A stretch of 64,000 nt of DNA from Rana temporaria (taxonomy: Eukaryota; Chordata; Amphibia; Anura; Ranidae). Below are positions 1-11,595 of the stretch, piece after piece (the first letter of the stretch is position 1; each line of letters begins with the position of its first letter). The notes below the pieces were generated by a model, which was given only the letters and a program-made list of their open reading frames with translations, did no database searches and was not told the origin of the DNA. The translations under genes and the position numbers were made by a program. The stretch is from the NCBI RefSeq assembly GCF_905171775.1, contig NC_053494.1, positions 159,266,456 through 159,330,455 of the forward strand, written 5' to 3'.

Positions 1-19
1 TTGCGATTGGAGACACATA

Positions 20-748
20 GCTAGATTCACACATTGGCCTAAACTTGCGGCGGCGTAGCTTAGCGTGTTTAGGCTACGCCGCCGTAAGTTAGCCAGGCAA
101 GTACATGATTCACAATGTACTTATCTGCTAAGTTACGGCGGCGTAGCCTAAATCGACGGGCGTAAGGGCGCCTAATTCAAATGTGTTTGAGGGGGGCGTG
201 TTTTATGTTAATGGAGCTTGACCTTACGTTTTTTACGTTTTTTGCGAACTGCGCATGTGCCGGGGGCCTACATTTTCCAGTGTGCATTGCGGCTAAGTAC
301 GCCGCACGGGCCTATTGATTTCGACGTGGACGTAAACTACGTAAATCCCGATTCACGGGCGACTTACGCAAACAACGTAAAAAAAATCGAATTTCGACGC
401 GGGAACGGCGGCCATACTTAACATTACTATTCCAACTAGTGCCTAGCTCTAACTTTAGGCGGCCTATCTCTAACGTAAACGGCGTAAAAGTACTGCGTTG
501 GCCGGGCGTACGTTCGTGAATCCGCGTATCTACTCATTTGCATATTCTACGCCGACCGGAATGGAAGCGCCACCTAGCGGCCATCTGAAATATTGCAATC
601 TAAGATAGGACGGCGCAAGCCGTCGTATCTTAAATATGTTTAAGCGCATCTCTGTTTGAGCATACACTTAAACATAAGTCGGCGTAGATTCTGAGTTAGG
701 TCGGCTTATCTACTGATAAGCCGGCCTAACTCTTACTGAATCTACCTA
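20..748 (+). mobile_element. Family A element, copy 1 (near full length)
   Basis: A GC-rich, CpG-rich repeat of about 730 bp running from ctagattcac to tgaatctacc, so the tips are inverted. Subterminal hairpins use words such as gcggcggcgtag and its complement. Eight copies or fragments occur in this window. The interior has no convincing coding frame. Conserved internal landmarks are cctaattcaaatg near the left, gggcgtgttttatgttaatg, a cgcgggaacg block, and agcgccacctagcggcc at 566-582. Non-autonomous DNA transposon is the best guess; the superfamily is not assigned. Confidence 0.75.
565..582 (-). promoter_or_regulatory. CTCF-like motif in family A copy 1
   Basis: Minus strand reads ggccgctaggtggcgctt, agreeing with the CTCF core CCRSYAGRKGGCRC. 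Motif match only. Confidence 0.4.
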
Positions 749-896
749 ACAAGCTCTAGTGTCGTAATCATTAAAGGGGATGTGTGGGAATAAAAAAACT
801 CAAACATCTATTCTCAGTTACTTTAGATTACTGGTTAATTTCCCAGGAAGAGAATCCCCTCTGTTCACAGAGGCTCTGTCCTGGGTGGTGGTGTAT

Positions 897-1292
897 TGTC
901 ACAGTTTGCTGCCTATCCTAGAATGCTCCGGAAGTCACGTGGCGGCCAACTGCGCATGCGCGATGCGTTCCAAACGCAAATGCGATGCGTTACAATGGAT
1001 TCACGACAGTGCACACCAGTGAAACCTCGGTCGGCATCCAGGCTCTTTCCTTAACATCCCCGTGGATTGGAGGATGTTAAAAAAAGAGCCAGGAGGCCGA
1101 GCGAGCGGAGCGAGCCGTCCGAGCGAAGCGAGGACGTGAGGCCGATTGGCCACTTTCCTCTAAATCCACGTCGCCCTGAATGCCGGGTTCGCTGGTGTGT
1201 ACTGTCGAAAATCCATTGGAACGCATCGCACTTGCGTTTGGAACGCATCGCACATGCGCAGTTGGCCGCCACGTAGGCAGCAAACTGTGACA
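897..1292. mobile_element. Palindromic MITE with TGTCACAGTTTGCTGCCTA ends
   Basis: The ends are inverted: tgtcacagtttgctgccta at the left and its complement at the right. The arms (about 897-1030 and 1175-1292) also pair internally through aactgcgcatgcgc/gcgcagtt and aacgcaaatgcgatgcgtt words. The centre holds a run of agcgagcggagcgag. There is no coding capacity. Each arm carries a GCGCATGCGC-like word resembling an NRF1 site. The flanks give no clear TSD. Confidence 0.7.
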
Positions 1293-1297
1293 CTACA

Positions 1298-1889
1298 GCG
1301 GCACTGCCAAGTTTATTATCAAACCCACTCATCCACCTAGAGAAGGTTCTGGTTCTTTGTTACATAGATTACCTACAGGTTTAGCGCAATATCCTGTTTG
1401 GGGACAGCTGTTTCTCATAACCTATCCCATCTCCCAAAAAAAGGAATCTACATGTATTTCCAGTAAGTATTCATTTTGAGTTATTATTTTGATATCTACT
1501 TTAAAGTCTATCACCAGGCAAATGTATTGCCCTCCAAAAAATTTTTTATCCACCTGTGTCTAATGTCAGGCAGCCCTTCGCATTGTCTCTTTTACTGAGG
1601 ACCTCATGGTGACATTGTCGCACCGCTGCTGGAGTCTTCAGGACACTGTGAGGACCTTGTCAATCGTCAGTCAATATAGTGTCCATATCACCAGGAATGG
1701 ACATAGCTGATCTCAGAAAGATCCTCAAGCTCTTCAGTGCAGAAGAAAAGATTCAAGTCTCAGGGAGTTACATAGCCACAGACGCAGGAAAGAAATTGGG
1801 ACATTTAGTTTATTTTGCAATCTATCTCAGGTGCTAGCTACCGTAGATGGGGATCAAATGGATGACGTTTGTTGGGGGGGGGGGGGGGA
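1298..1889. other. Unassigned intergenic or intronic sequence
   Basis: No gene, exon or repeat end recognised. It contains an uninterrupted G run near 1874-1888 just before the next repeat begins. No long reading frame with a familiar product is present. Confidence 0.4.
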
Positions 1890-1907
1890 ATTAAAGTGGA
1901 TGTAAAG

Positions 1908-2904
1908 TAGGGTGACCAGACATCCCCGGTTTCCAGGGACAGTCTCCGGTTTGAGGACACTGTCCCCTGACCAAGATTGTCCCCGGATTTGTCCCCGATT
2001 TGGATTTGAACAGAGGCTGGGGCAATTTCAAAGACAATCAGTGCAGAATTTAAAAAAAAATCTGAATTACACCCCCTGCTCCGCCGTTCCTACTAGCTTA
2101 GGGGGCTGTATTTTTTTCTATTATCTGTGCCCCTTTCTGATGATCATGTGTGTGCTGGTCGGAGCGGAGGAAATATTTCTTCAGTTTCGGGTGCATGCCC
2201 ATTCAGCTTCGCTCGCATGTTCTTCTGTCTTGGCTCAAGTCCCGGCCAGCCGCCTGCCTGCTTATCGCCTTGTCTTCCCTGGCGGAGTGATCTTCCTCCG
2301 CTTTCCCACCCAGTAGTAGCGGGGGCCCAGAGAGTGATGCCGCATACTGTACACACCATCACTTTATGTGATGAAAAAAAACGTTTTCTGTGAAGTAAAA
2401 AACGACGTTTTTGAAACTTCAATTTCCAAAGACGAAGTTGCCTAAACACCATCGTTTTTTCACAATGCTCTAGCAAAGCGAGGTTACGTTCACCACTTTT
2501 TTCCATTGAAGCTCGCTTCATAACTAGCTTCTGGGCATGCGCGGGTGTAAAAACATCGTTTTAAACGTCGTTTTTTGCTACACAAGGTCAATTTCTGTGA
2601 AGTAAAAAACGACGTTTTGAAAAACGACACATAAAATTGAAGCATGCTTCAATTTTTTTTGTAGTTTTTCACAAGACATAAAACAACGTTTTTCCCCACA
2701 CGGACACGGTCATTTAAAGTGACGTTTTTAAAAACGTCCTTTTTTTTCATCACATAAAGTGATGGTGTGTACGCGGCAGGTGAGACTTGACAGGCTGTGA
2801 GGACTGGAGGGCGGGCGGCGCCGGGCAGAGAGTCACTGATTGCCACCATTACTAGTAAAAAAAAAAATGTCCCTGGATTTCATTTAAAAAATCTGGGCAC
2901 CTTA
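1908..2904. mobile_element. hAT-type non-autonomous element, 8-bp TSD ATGTAAAG
   Basis: Begins tagggtgaccagacatcccc and ends tctgggcacctta, an imperfect inverted pair. The 8-bp TSD atgtaaag is at 1900-1907 and 2905-2912. Eight-bp duplications are characteristic of the hAT superfamily. Its sister copy at 58346-58862 is about half as long because this copy holds a cap-element insertion at 2338-2780. No transposase frame is visible. Confidence 0.88.
2338..2780. mobile_element. Cap element, AAAACGACGTTTT-word subfamily, TSD TGA
   Basis: Ends tgccgcatactgtacacacc and gtgtgtacgcggca, inserted in the hAT element above. TGA flanks both sides (2335-2337, 2781-2783). The sister hAT copy reads gagagtaagacttgac across this point, an empty site. 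The arms are filled with variants of aaaacgtcgtttttt in both orientations. Closely similar copies are at 48238-48672 and 59837-60272. The exact right edge is uncertain by 2 bp. Confidence 0.85.
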
Positions 2905-3252
2905 ATGTAAAGGTTTGTTTTTAATTTTCTAAATAGGTTCCTTTAAGCTAGTGCATTGTTGGTTCACTTACCTTTTCCTTCGCTTTCCGTTTTAAATGTT
3001 TTTTTTCTTTGTTTTCTTTGTCTGAATTTCTCACTTCCTGTTCCTCCTCAGTAAGCTGTTCTGGCTGACTAACCCCCATGGATGATGGGGGCAAGCTTAC
3101 TGAGGAGAAACAGGAAGTGAGAAATTCAGACAAAAAAAATAAAACATTTAGAAGGGAAATGGAAGGAAAGGGTAAGTGAACCAACAATGCACTAGCTTAA
3201 AGGAACCTATTTAGAAAATAAAAAGCAAACCTTTACAACCCCTTCCCTTTAA

Positions 3253-4496
3253 GTCGGTCACTGGCTTTTAAGGAACATTCACATTTTTATATAATACATG
3301 TAAACTCTGTCTTGATGCCTGTATGTTTGTCGCTACATCATAAGGGCCTACGGCATGCATAGTCACTGAATTCTTTGGTGACTCCCAATATGATTTGCAG
3401 CAGGGGTATGCTATTTTATAGTAGAAGGCTTATTGTACGTTATCCAAATTTCACTTTAAATCACCTTTCTTCTGATGGTTTTTATATTCAGATATATATT
3501 CCACTGACAGAGATCATGTAATTCATAATAGAGAACTCTACGTGTGAGAAGTGTGACATTCAGTTTATCATTTTTCCAGATGCCAATTTTTTTTTATACT
3601 CTGATATTGCTACTCTTTGGCTATAAATTCAATTTTTCCATGTGTCACGTCACGGAACTCTAATAGTAAGCAATAACAGCGCCGTTCACCAATTATACAT
3701 ACACCGCACTCCTACCTTTCATACTGTTTAACTCAAAGTGACATGTTTGTTTGTACAATGTGCATTTGATGGCAGGCACAGATGCAAATATGATATTTTA
3801 TTGCTGTTGCCCCAGCATATGTAGACATATATATCCAGACTACCTGAACTCGTGTGATTTATATCTTATTGCTCGGTCCCCGGGTGAATTCCTAGACTGT
3901 CATCTGTTGCCTGAAAGCAAAAAAGAAACTGTTCTCTAGCTGGCAGCTTGAGGTGATTCCAAACCACCACACGGTGACATTCTTGCTCCATGTTAAAATA
4001 GAGACAGAATTTAGAACAGAGCCAGTGATACCAGCATGACCAAGACTGGAATGGGTAGCATACTAGCAGGTGTCGTAACTCGTAAGGCCTATTCCAAATG
4101 TAAATTAATTCCCCAAAGGCTTTTCAACAGAATTTTAAAATGTATGTAAACCCTAACGTTCCTATTTGTTTGATGTACCATGGAGAAGAAGAGCGGGGAG
4201 GTGTTCTGTAGTCCTGTCCTAAGGTGGCAATGCTGCTGCTCTATAGAAATATAATGAGTGTGCATTGTCACCCTAGAATAGGGAGTGTGTTACTGGCAGA
4301 ATCACTATGTAGAAGTAAAGTGGATGTAAAGCCACTCTCATCCTTTCTAAACTACTGCATGTATGCTGATCTATAAGGATATAGTTAACCAAGCCATCTT
4401 GGTTAAGGGAAAAAATGTTTCCACTTAACCAAGATGGCGGACGGCTGGTCATTCGGGACATGTGTCCATTGCTTGCTCCGCCCGCTGTTGTGTATT
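3253..4496. other. Mostly unassigned intronic or intergenic DNA
   Basis: AT-rich sequence without a recognisable exon. A local inverted repeat at about 4392-4437 pairs accaagccatcttggttaag with cttaaccaagatggcgg. A short gtggatgtaaagccac piece near 4320 resembles the end of family G. Nothing else can be supported. Confidence 0.4.
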
Positions 4497-5320
4497 TAAT
4501 GCGGTGACGCAGGACGCCTCCTCACACCCCGTGAACAAGTCTGATTGGACGAAACGTTGGGAGGAGGCATACTGACGTCACCGCTAGTGAGGAAATTCGT
4601 TGTGTTACCGGCCGGAACTTTTATGCTGTCTTTTATCTTATATGCTGTAAGTGCATTACCTTTTTACCTATTAAACGTTTAAACGATGTTACACTATTGT
4701 GAGTTCTCTTCTACATGCTCGTTTATCACCTGATTGCTTGTCTGAGGATCGCTCTGTGGAAAGCTTTCATCTGCTGCACATACTTCATATGCTGTTTGCG
4801 ATTGTTATTTCCAGGGCTCTGGTAAGGACCAGTGTGTACTGTGGTGGTGGTGGTCTTTATATGTCACACTGTTCGTTTGCCAGTCACTGGGGGATGATAT
4901 ATGCAAGTGCTCTATACAGTATCACACTATTTTAGTCCATTTGTTTTTTCCTGGATACTCGGCTGGAGGATTATTGGGAAGATCGTTTCAAGATTCAGAT
5001 TCCCTGTGCAGCCCAGGTGTATGGCTACTCGCTTGGCTTGATCCATTTGGATCGTTCAATCTGGTAAGGGTCAGTAATACCAGGGAGTTGTGATCCAGGT
5101 CCGTGGTTTATCTTCTGATCTAGATTTCCTTTCACCTTTGGGATAGCTGTTTGCGAATTTGATTATTTACAGAACTGATCACATAATTTGATATACCACA
5201 TTTTTTTAGATGAACTTTTTCCTTTATTGTTTTCATCATTGGACTTTTATATATTTATTCCTGTCCCTTATGATTGGATAAGACACATTTATCACACATT
5301 AATAAAAGAGGATTGCTCAG
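4497..5320. repeat. Dispersed repeat with GACGAAACG motif, boundaries approximate
   Basis: Contains ctgattggacgaaacgttgg near 4541 with nearby tgacgtcaccgc; the complementary motif acgcgtttcgtcac recurs near 13925 in another inserted repeat and acgtttcgtcaa near 52859. This recurring motif in otherwise different sequence suggests related retro- or DNA-element copies. No protein is recognised. The right edge is set at a taataaaagagg tail near 5300 and is a guess. Confidence 0.4.
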
Positions 5321-5372
5321 AGCTAGGTTAACTCTGTGTGGCAAGACTGGGCACAGATGATAGGAAATCTTA

Positions 5373-5675
5373 TGCCGCGTACACACGCGGTGACGTAAAA
5401 CACAACGACGTGCTGAAAAAAAACAAGTTTAATGCTTCCAAGCATGCGTCGACTTGATTCTGAGCATGCGCGGGTTTTTAACCGATGCTTTTGCATACTA
5501 ACCATCGGTTTTGACCTATCGGTTAGGCGTCCATCGGTTAAATTTTAAAGCAAGTTAAAAAAAATTTGACTGAAGGATAACTGACCGATGGGGCCCACAC
5601 ACGATCGGTTTGGACCGATGAAAAGGTCCTTCAGTCCGTTTTCATCGGTTTTGACCGACCGTGTGTACGGGGCCT
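5373..5675. mobile_element. Cap element missing its left arm (CCGATGG-word subfamily)
   Basis: The left cap tgccgcgtacacacg runs directly into the conserved core gcggtgacgtaaaacacaac, so the left variable arm is deleted. The right arm has ccgatgg, tcggttttgacc and gaccgatgaaaa words and ends accgtgtgtacggggcc. The core includes ttgattctgagcatgcgcgg. It shows that core and arms are separable modules. Confidence 0.75.
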
Positions 5676-6727
5676 CAAAGACCTGTATACACGACCCGCA
5701 CAGGGAAACTATCAAGGCTGGTTTCTGCACCACACTTGCCACCTGTGTTCTAATGTGAACAGGGCACATAGAAAACGATTGTGCTAATACCAGCCTATGA
5801 CCTGTGTTTCTGACCAAGCTGAGGGTGTGTCGGACTGCTGCAGAGAGACCACTACTTACACATTCTAGCAGCAGCCTACTTCTCATTGTAGAGGACTTTG
5901 TGCTGACTTTGTGCTGATGCTAAAATTGCATTATTGAGAAAAAAAGTGAGAATTCAATGCACAAGTAATATATCCGTTTCAAAAATGTGTTTTATGTAAA
6001 TAATACATAATGCTGTCCTTTTAAAGCAACACCGAGTTTAATTATTGTTTGGAAATATTTGTGCAGTCGTGTTTGCTACATGTATACATAATATAGATTA
6101 TCATATCATATTACTTTTACATTTATTTCCTTGAAATTATATTCCATTTAGTGTATATCAGAAATAAGAGATGAGGTTTGGATATGGGTCTATCATGGCT
6201 ATCATCGGGGGATTCTGTCAGTTTGAAGTCCAGTCAAACGAATGCAGGACTTCGATAGGCTGAATGCGTTTCACAGATAATGTACTGCAAGGACCTTTGA
6301 TCGTAGGTCAGCTGGCTTAGAAGGGCCAATTTTTGACAGCAGAATGGGCATTTTAGATGTAAATACCGTACTACAATTAAAACCAAAAATGACTGGCTTG
6401 CTGCATGATTAAACACGTCGAATGCAACAGAAGGTATCATTTTTGCACGTGTACAGCCCCAAATGGTTACATATTTCTTTTTTGTGGGTGGTAAAACTGC
6501 AGCTCAACCACTTGTTTTTATTTTTATAGTCCCTGGTCGCCTGTGTGAATGAGGTCTATTTCTAATTGCAAGCTCTTTTAAAAATCACATTTTTTGCTGC
6601 TCTCTTTAATTTTTATTAATGGATGCATTTTTAACTTTAAGTTTATTTTGTGGTTGATATAAGATTAGTGGTCACTTAGAGCTATTTATTTTTTTTGCTT
6701 TAAAAAAATGGCCTTTAAATATAACTG
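5676..6727. other. Unassigned AT-rich sequence
   Basis: No exon or repeat end recognised. The stretch is plain AT-rich non-coding DNA with short homopolymer runs. Confidence 0.4.
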
Positions 6728-6730
6728 TAA

Positions 6731-7211
6731 GGCTGTGTACAGACGACCAAACATGTACGATGAAAGCGGTCCGCCGGACCGTTTTCACCGTACATGTCTG
6801 GCCGGGGATTTCTGTACGATGGCTGTACTAACCATCGTACAGAAATCCGCGCGTAAACAATATGCGGGGCGTGTCCGCGGTGTCGCCGCGACGATGACGC
6901 AGCGACGTGGGTGGGCCTGCCAGTAAAATGCTTCCACGCATGCGTCGAAGTCATTTGACGCATGCGAGGGATGGCGGGCGCTCGGACATGTACGGTAGGT
7001 CTGTACAGACGACCGAACATGTCCGAGCGGGCAGGATTCCAGCGGACTGTTTTAAAACAAGTCCAGGAATATTTGTCCGCTGGGAAAAGGCCCGGCTGGC
7101 AAATGTTTGCTGGAATCCTGCACGCTCGGGCCTACACACGACCGAACATGTCTGCTGAAACTGGCCCGCGGACCAGTTTCAGCAGACATGTTTGGTCGTG
7201 TGTACGGGGCC
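6731..7211. mobile_element. Cap element, GGACCGTTTTC/ACATGTACGG words, TSD TAA
   Basis: Starts ggctgtgtacagacgacc and ends gtgtgtacggggcc with TAA at 6728-6730 and 7212-7214. The interior has repeated ccgaacatgtccgagcggg, cggaccgttttc and gcagacatg words plus the core variant aatgcttccacgcatgcgtc. A second acagacgaccgaacatgtcc junction near 7002 suggests an internal duplication or nested copy. Confidence 0.82.
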
Positions 7212-7740
7212 TAACACATGTTCAGCATTGTGTATATACTGTATAAGCTAAATTAAGCTTTTTTGTCACATTGGCTCTTTAAAATGCAGGCCAAGTTAAA
7301 TATGCATTACAATGCTTATTATTAAAGTGGATCCACTGATAGTATCCTAACACAAACGTCACCTCTGGTAAGAAGACAATCAGTCTAAGAACAGTGGGAT
7401 CAAGTCTTTTCTGACCCCATTCTGGTGTTTTTATAAACAGTAAATGAGGACACAATTTTCCTGTGAGAAGATCACATTTTTACAAATTTGCATATTTTAT
7501 CTTTTCAGTGTTAGGCAATCTGAGGTTACCTGAAAAATAGAAATACATTGTGGATAAAGAATACTCTGTCAGGTTAATCTACATACTCCAATGGATGTTT
7601 CAAATTGTAATAGTTTTTGTTGCTTTTTGTCCTTTACAAGAAACAGTTATGGGTAATAATCATAATTCCATTAATAAGTGGACACTGGCACATGTATTTG
7701 CATTTTCAATATGATTTTTACATGATCTTTACCATATGAC

Positions 7741-9087
7741 TTAAAGTGGATGTAAACCCTATCCTATAACCCAGTGGTTCTCAACTTTCCTAGTGCCGTG
7801 ACCCCTTGATAAAATTTCCCAAGTTGTGGGCGCCCCTAACAGTAAGATTATTTTTGTAGCGTGGGTTGTCAGCAGCCAAGGCAAGACAAGTAATTTGCGG
7901 CCCTAACCCACAGTCCCTTCCACTTGTACAGTATTAAAACCCCTTATGGTACATTTTAGGATTTACCACTTTTTCTCTTTGTTTTCCTTTCTTTCCTTTT
8001 TATCTCTCTCTATCCTAAGTTCTTTTTTTTTCCCATCTCTCTCTCTAGCCATCTTTCTTGTTCTTTCTCTTATTCCTTCTCCCCCTTTTTTTTGTTCTTC
8101 CCCATCTTTTCCTCCCCCTTCCATGTGTATTTTTATTTCTTCTCTTACTCCTTGGTGGGGCGTGGGATGAATGGCAATGCTGGGGGGAGTTTTGATCAGC
8201 CAACTTATGTGCTCTTGATTAAGGTCATCTGCTGATCTGAGAAATGTAGTGAGGACATTTAATGGCAACTATAATCACAGGCAGGTGTTATTCACGGTGT
8301 CTCTGACTTTGTGGTGTCTCGTAGCAGTGGCACCTATACCGAGATCAGGAGATAGGGTCTCCTCCAGCCCCTCCCACTTCACATTCCTCACCAGTCAGCT
8401 GACCTCTAGTCATTGCCCCCCAGCCATGCCATGAACTGAATGGGTGGCCGCTAAGAGGCTGAGTAGGCAGCCACAGGCTCCACAGACAGCCCTGCTGGGT
8501 GGATGAAAAAAGGCTGGGAGAGCGGTGTGGGCTTCAGGAACAGCCCAGGATTCGGTGACCCCTGGCAAATCATCATTCTACCCCCTAGGGGGTCCCGACC
8601 CCCAGGTTGAGAACCACTGCTATAACCAGTGAAGTGGACAGCTTCAGATGATACAGAGAGATTAAACAAATCTCCCTGCATACGTTTTTCATCTATATTT
8701 GCTGTCTTCAGCTTTCTACAGTCTTTAGAAAGTGAATATTGTGTTACAAATCTTTCTTCCTGTTTCAGCAGTGGGTGTGGAGTCTGAAGATATACTGTGT
8801 GAGAGCTGATTGGAGGAAAGGCACACACCCCCCCCCCCCTTCACATAGGCAGAGGAACGTACGACAAGCTCTTTGCTGATCTATCTCTAAGTTCCCTCCT
8901 CAACACAAATTTCCAGCTGCTGTTACCTTCTGTGTCAGAGAATTGACAGAAGTTATCATGCTGATAACAGAGGAACAGAGCAGCAGTAAGACATGGCACT
9001 CAGGGCTTTAAAGAGAGATAAGTCAAGTCTACAGATATATGTGCCCAGGGCAGATTTCATGAATGGGGTTTACAACCATTTTAAAGT
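7741..9087. mobile_element. Family G palindromic element, interrupted by a hAT insertion
   Basis: Outer ends are ttaaagtggatgtaaacc at the left and ggggtttacaaccattttaaag at about 9066-9087. The body (8628 onward) matches in reverse orientation the uninterrupted copy at 44770-45264: cagtgaagtg, then gatacagagagatt, then atctccctgcata. Without the inserted hAT the element is about 490 bp. Confidence 0.75.
7772..8619. mobile_element. hAT-type element, 8-bp TSD CTATAACC
   Basis: 848 bp with termini cagtggttctcaactttcc and gttgagaaccactg. The TSD ctataacc is intact at 7764-7771 and 8620-8627. It carries a strongly pyrimidine-rich strand from about 7968 to 8130. No transposase frame is seen. The family G copy at 44770-45264 gives the empty site (cacccagtgaagtg on the opposite strand). 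Confidence 0.9.
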
Positions 9088-9954
9088 AGAACTCGGGCTA
9101 AGACTATCTAATCCCAAAACTGCTCTCACCCCCCCTCTAATGCCTCTATACTAACTACCTTGTAGAAAAAAGATTTGTAGGGGGGAGAAGCTTTAAGATT
9201 AATTTTAGCTCAGAATTGTACCTCAAGTCAAGTTGCTTAATGTGTACCTGCCACTCTGGCATGTAGAGATGAGCCAACAGTATGGTCCAAACCTAGGTCA
9301 GATGAACACCCAAACTTTTGCCCATCTGATCACCTGGCAGGAGTCGAGCATCATCTGTGGAAATGGTATTTCTATTGCTTCTATATATGACAATTCCTGA
9401 TGTCACTAGTTACTAAGGAAGCAGCAGGTGCTTGCACCCACCACATCCCTGGGAACTGTTGACCCCATGGCACATTGCCTTACATACTAGTCTAACTCAG
9501 ACAGAAGAAACATGCCCTTCTTACTGCTTGGTGTCACTAGCTAGTACCAAAGAGGCAGTTTTATAGATCACATATGCCTGCATACTTCAGTTCTTACGAC
9601 AAGTAACTCGCATAATGAATTAAAATGTCTTTGCTAAGTAGCTTCAATACTGGCTAGTATGGAGGAGCATGTGACTTACTCTTCGTCCTCTCATGTGACA
9701 GCGATGCTGCTTGGAAATTGGGCCAACACTGTCACATGAAGATGGGGAGAAACTTTGTAACCCCTAAATAAACTCCACCAGAGGAATTTAAAATAGGAGC
9801 TTTAAGGGGGCATGTAGACTTTCTTGGTAGCATCAAGGACATTGAAGCTTACAAGGAGCTTGCTTTCCTTACTCAATGTTGATGGACTATGATAATAATA
9901 AAAACGTAATCTCTCTTGAGTGGGCTGTTTAGAACTTCACTACTGAACTCAAAC
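9088..9954. other. Unassigned sequence
   Basis: Opens with ttaaagtagaactcgggc, which looks like another small-repeat end, but I found no partner end. No exon or known product. Confidence 0.35.
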
Positions 9955-10485
9955 TCTGCCATGACATGCAAAGCCAAGCTGCAGAAAACAAGGCCAGCAG
10001 ACTATTAGCATGCATTCAAAAATGTATTTAATCAACAGATAAAGCTATAATTCTACCACTTTAACTAAAACTCTGGTTTGGCCACATCTTGAGTATGCTG
10101 TCAAGTTGTAGACACCTAATAAGAGGGCTGGAGGACCTTAGTTATGAGGAACGACTACAAACATTTAACAATCTCCCTGGAGAAGAGACGTTTTAGAGTG
10201 GATATGATCACATTATACAAATCTTTGAATGGTGGCTCTAGCATTGGGAGAAAACTATTTAATCTTAGGTCCCAAAAAAAAGACACGTGACCACACAATG
10301 AAATTGGAGAAGGGGTTCAATCTTAAACTGTGTAAGGAGTTCTATATTGTTAGAGTGGTAAGGATGCGGAAGTCCCTTCCACAGTTAGTGGTGCCAGCAG
10401 AGAGTATAGATAAACTTTTAGAAGTGTTTCTTAGCAAACACACCGTAAAGCGATATAGAAAAAAGTAGACACCCTTGCGTGTGCG
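9955..10485 (+). mobile_element. Decayed LINE fragment (3' end of reverse transcriptase)
   Basis: Translated pieces in changing frames follow the C-terminal part of CR1/L2-like reverse transcriptases: a LEDLSYEERLQTF block near 10128, LEKRRFRVDMITLYKSLNG near 10180, an RDHTMKLEKG block near 10281, then FYIVRVVRMRKSLPQLVVPA near 10340. These parallel the usual 'YEERL...LEKRRxRGDxI..YK' and 'FxxRVVxxWNSLP' motifs, with substitutions and a frame change between the two halves. It is a dead copy; the clade is not certain. Confidence 0.65.
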
Positions 10486-11163
10486 TTGAGCTGGATGGTC
10501 TTTATTCAGCCTTACAAACTATGTAACTAGGTAACTAAAATTGTTCTAATGTTTATATCCTTTCATACAGCATATGCTTTACCAATTATTACTTATACTG
10601 TATGTCATCCATTCTTTTCAACCACCTTACATACTATATAGATAAAAATAGAACCGTAAATAGTGTAACTTCCATCCAGGGTCAGCAGTATTTCTGCAAT
10701 TTGTCAGATTTCTGTTGACTGTAACACACAAAAACATAATTATCCAATGAAACAGCATGTGGTATCCAAGACAGCAAGATATCTTTCTTCCATTGTTCCA
10801 TTATCAATTGATGTGCCATAATCTGTTTACAGTCCTGTGCAATGAACGTTTATGTGGCTGCTTTATATATTTTCTACTTTGTACATCTCATGCTTAAATA
10901 ATGAAACAGAATTTTGGGGTCAGCTCCAGTTTATAAAGGAAGCCCTTTTGTTTAGGAACACCAGTATTTCACATTGCAAGGGCTAAATGATTCTTTTTGC
11001 CCAGGGTGCCATTAAAAATAAATTGTCTTTACTGTATCCCATACTTCCTCTGCAGCTGGCATTCTCCTCTTCCCTCTGGTGTTCTGGGTTGTGGACAGAC
11101 CCCCAGCACGTTCTCTTAAAATGCGGGACTGCTGGTCCTGCATTGTAAGTTATAATGTGGGAG
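10486..11163. other. Unassigned AT-rich sequence
   Basis: No exon, RNA gene or repeat end recognised. Confidence 0.35.
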
Positions 11164-11166
11164 TAA

Positions 11167-11595
11167 AGGCCCGTACACACGATCGGATATTCTGACAACA
11201 ATTGTCCGACGGACGTGTTTTGTCGGATAATCTGACCGTCTGTATGCTCTATCGGACAATTGTCGGAATTTCTGACAACAAATGTTGGCTGTGCATGCTC
11301 TCAAATTGTCCGACAACAAATGTGTTCTGTCGGATTATTCGATCGTGTGTACACAAATCTGTCGGACTAAAATCATAAGTACAAACATGCATTCTCTGAA
11401 CCAATGCTAACCATCAAACAACATTAGCAGAAGTTGCCCAAAGGATGGCGCTAAAGAGCAGAAAAATCACGTAGTTTCGTGAATGTTGGAAGGAAAAGTT
11501 CTGCTGTCTGTATGGAGAACAAGTTCACGGCCAACGCCCTTTGGACAAAAATCCATGGATTTGTCTGATGGAAGTCTGATCGCGTGTACAAGGCT
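11167..11595. mobile_element. Cap element, TCGGACAATTGTCGG-word subfamily, TSD TAA
   Basis: Starts aggcccgtacacacgatcgg and ends gatcgcgtgtacaaggct, with TAA at 11164-11166 and 11596-11598. The left arm repeats tctgacaacaa, attgtccgac and cgacaattgt words, the right arm gtcggactaa and tctgatggaag. The middle lacks the usual core and has ggatggcgctaaagagc instead. Confidence 0.82.

Larger units (their letters stand above)
1890..3252. mobile_element. Family B foldback element, copy 1, split by a hAT insertion
   Basis: About 365 bp of long inverted-repeat sequence once the insertion at 1908-2904 is removed. The arms read ctaaataggttcctttaagc, then tagtgcattgttggttcact, then tgaatttctcacttcctg toward a centre near 3065-3085, followed by the reverse complement out to 3252. 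The outer ends are ttaaag...aaaggtttg and caaacctttacaacccctt. A transcript would form a long RNA hairpin. A donor-like ggtaagtg lies at 3171-3178. Other copies are at 13264-14309 and 48738-49053. Confidence 0.75.
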
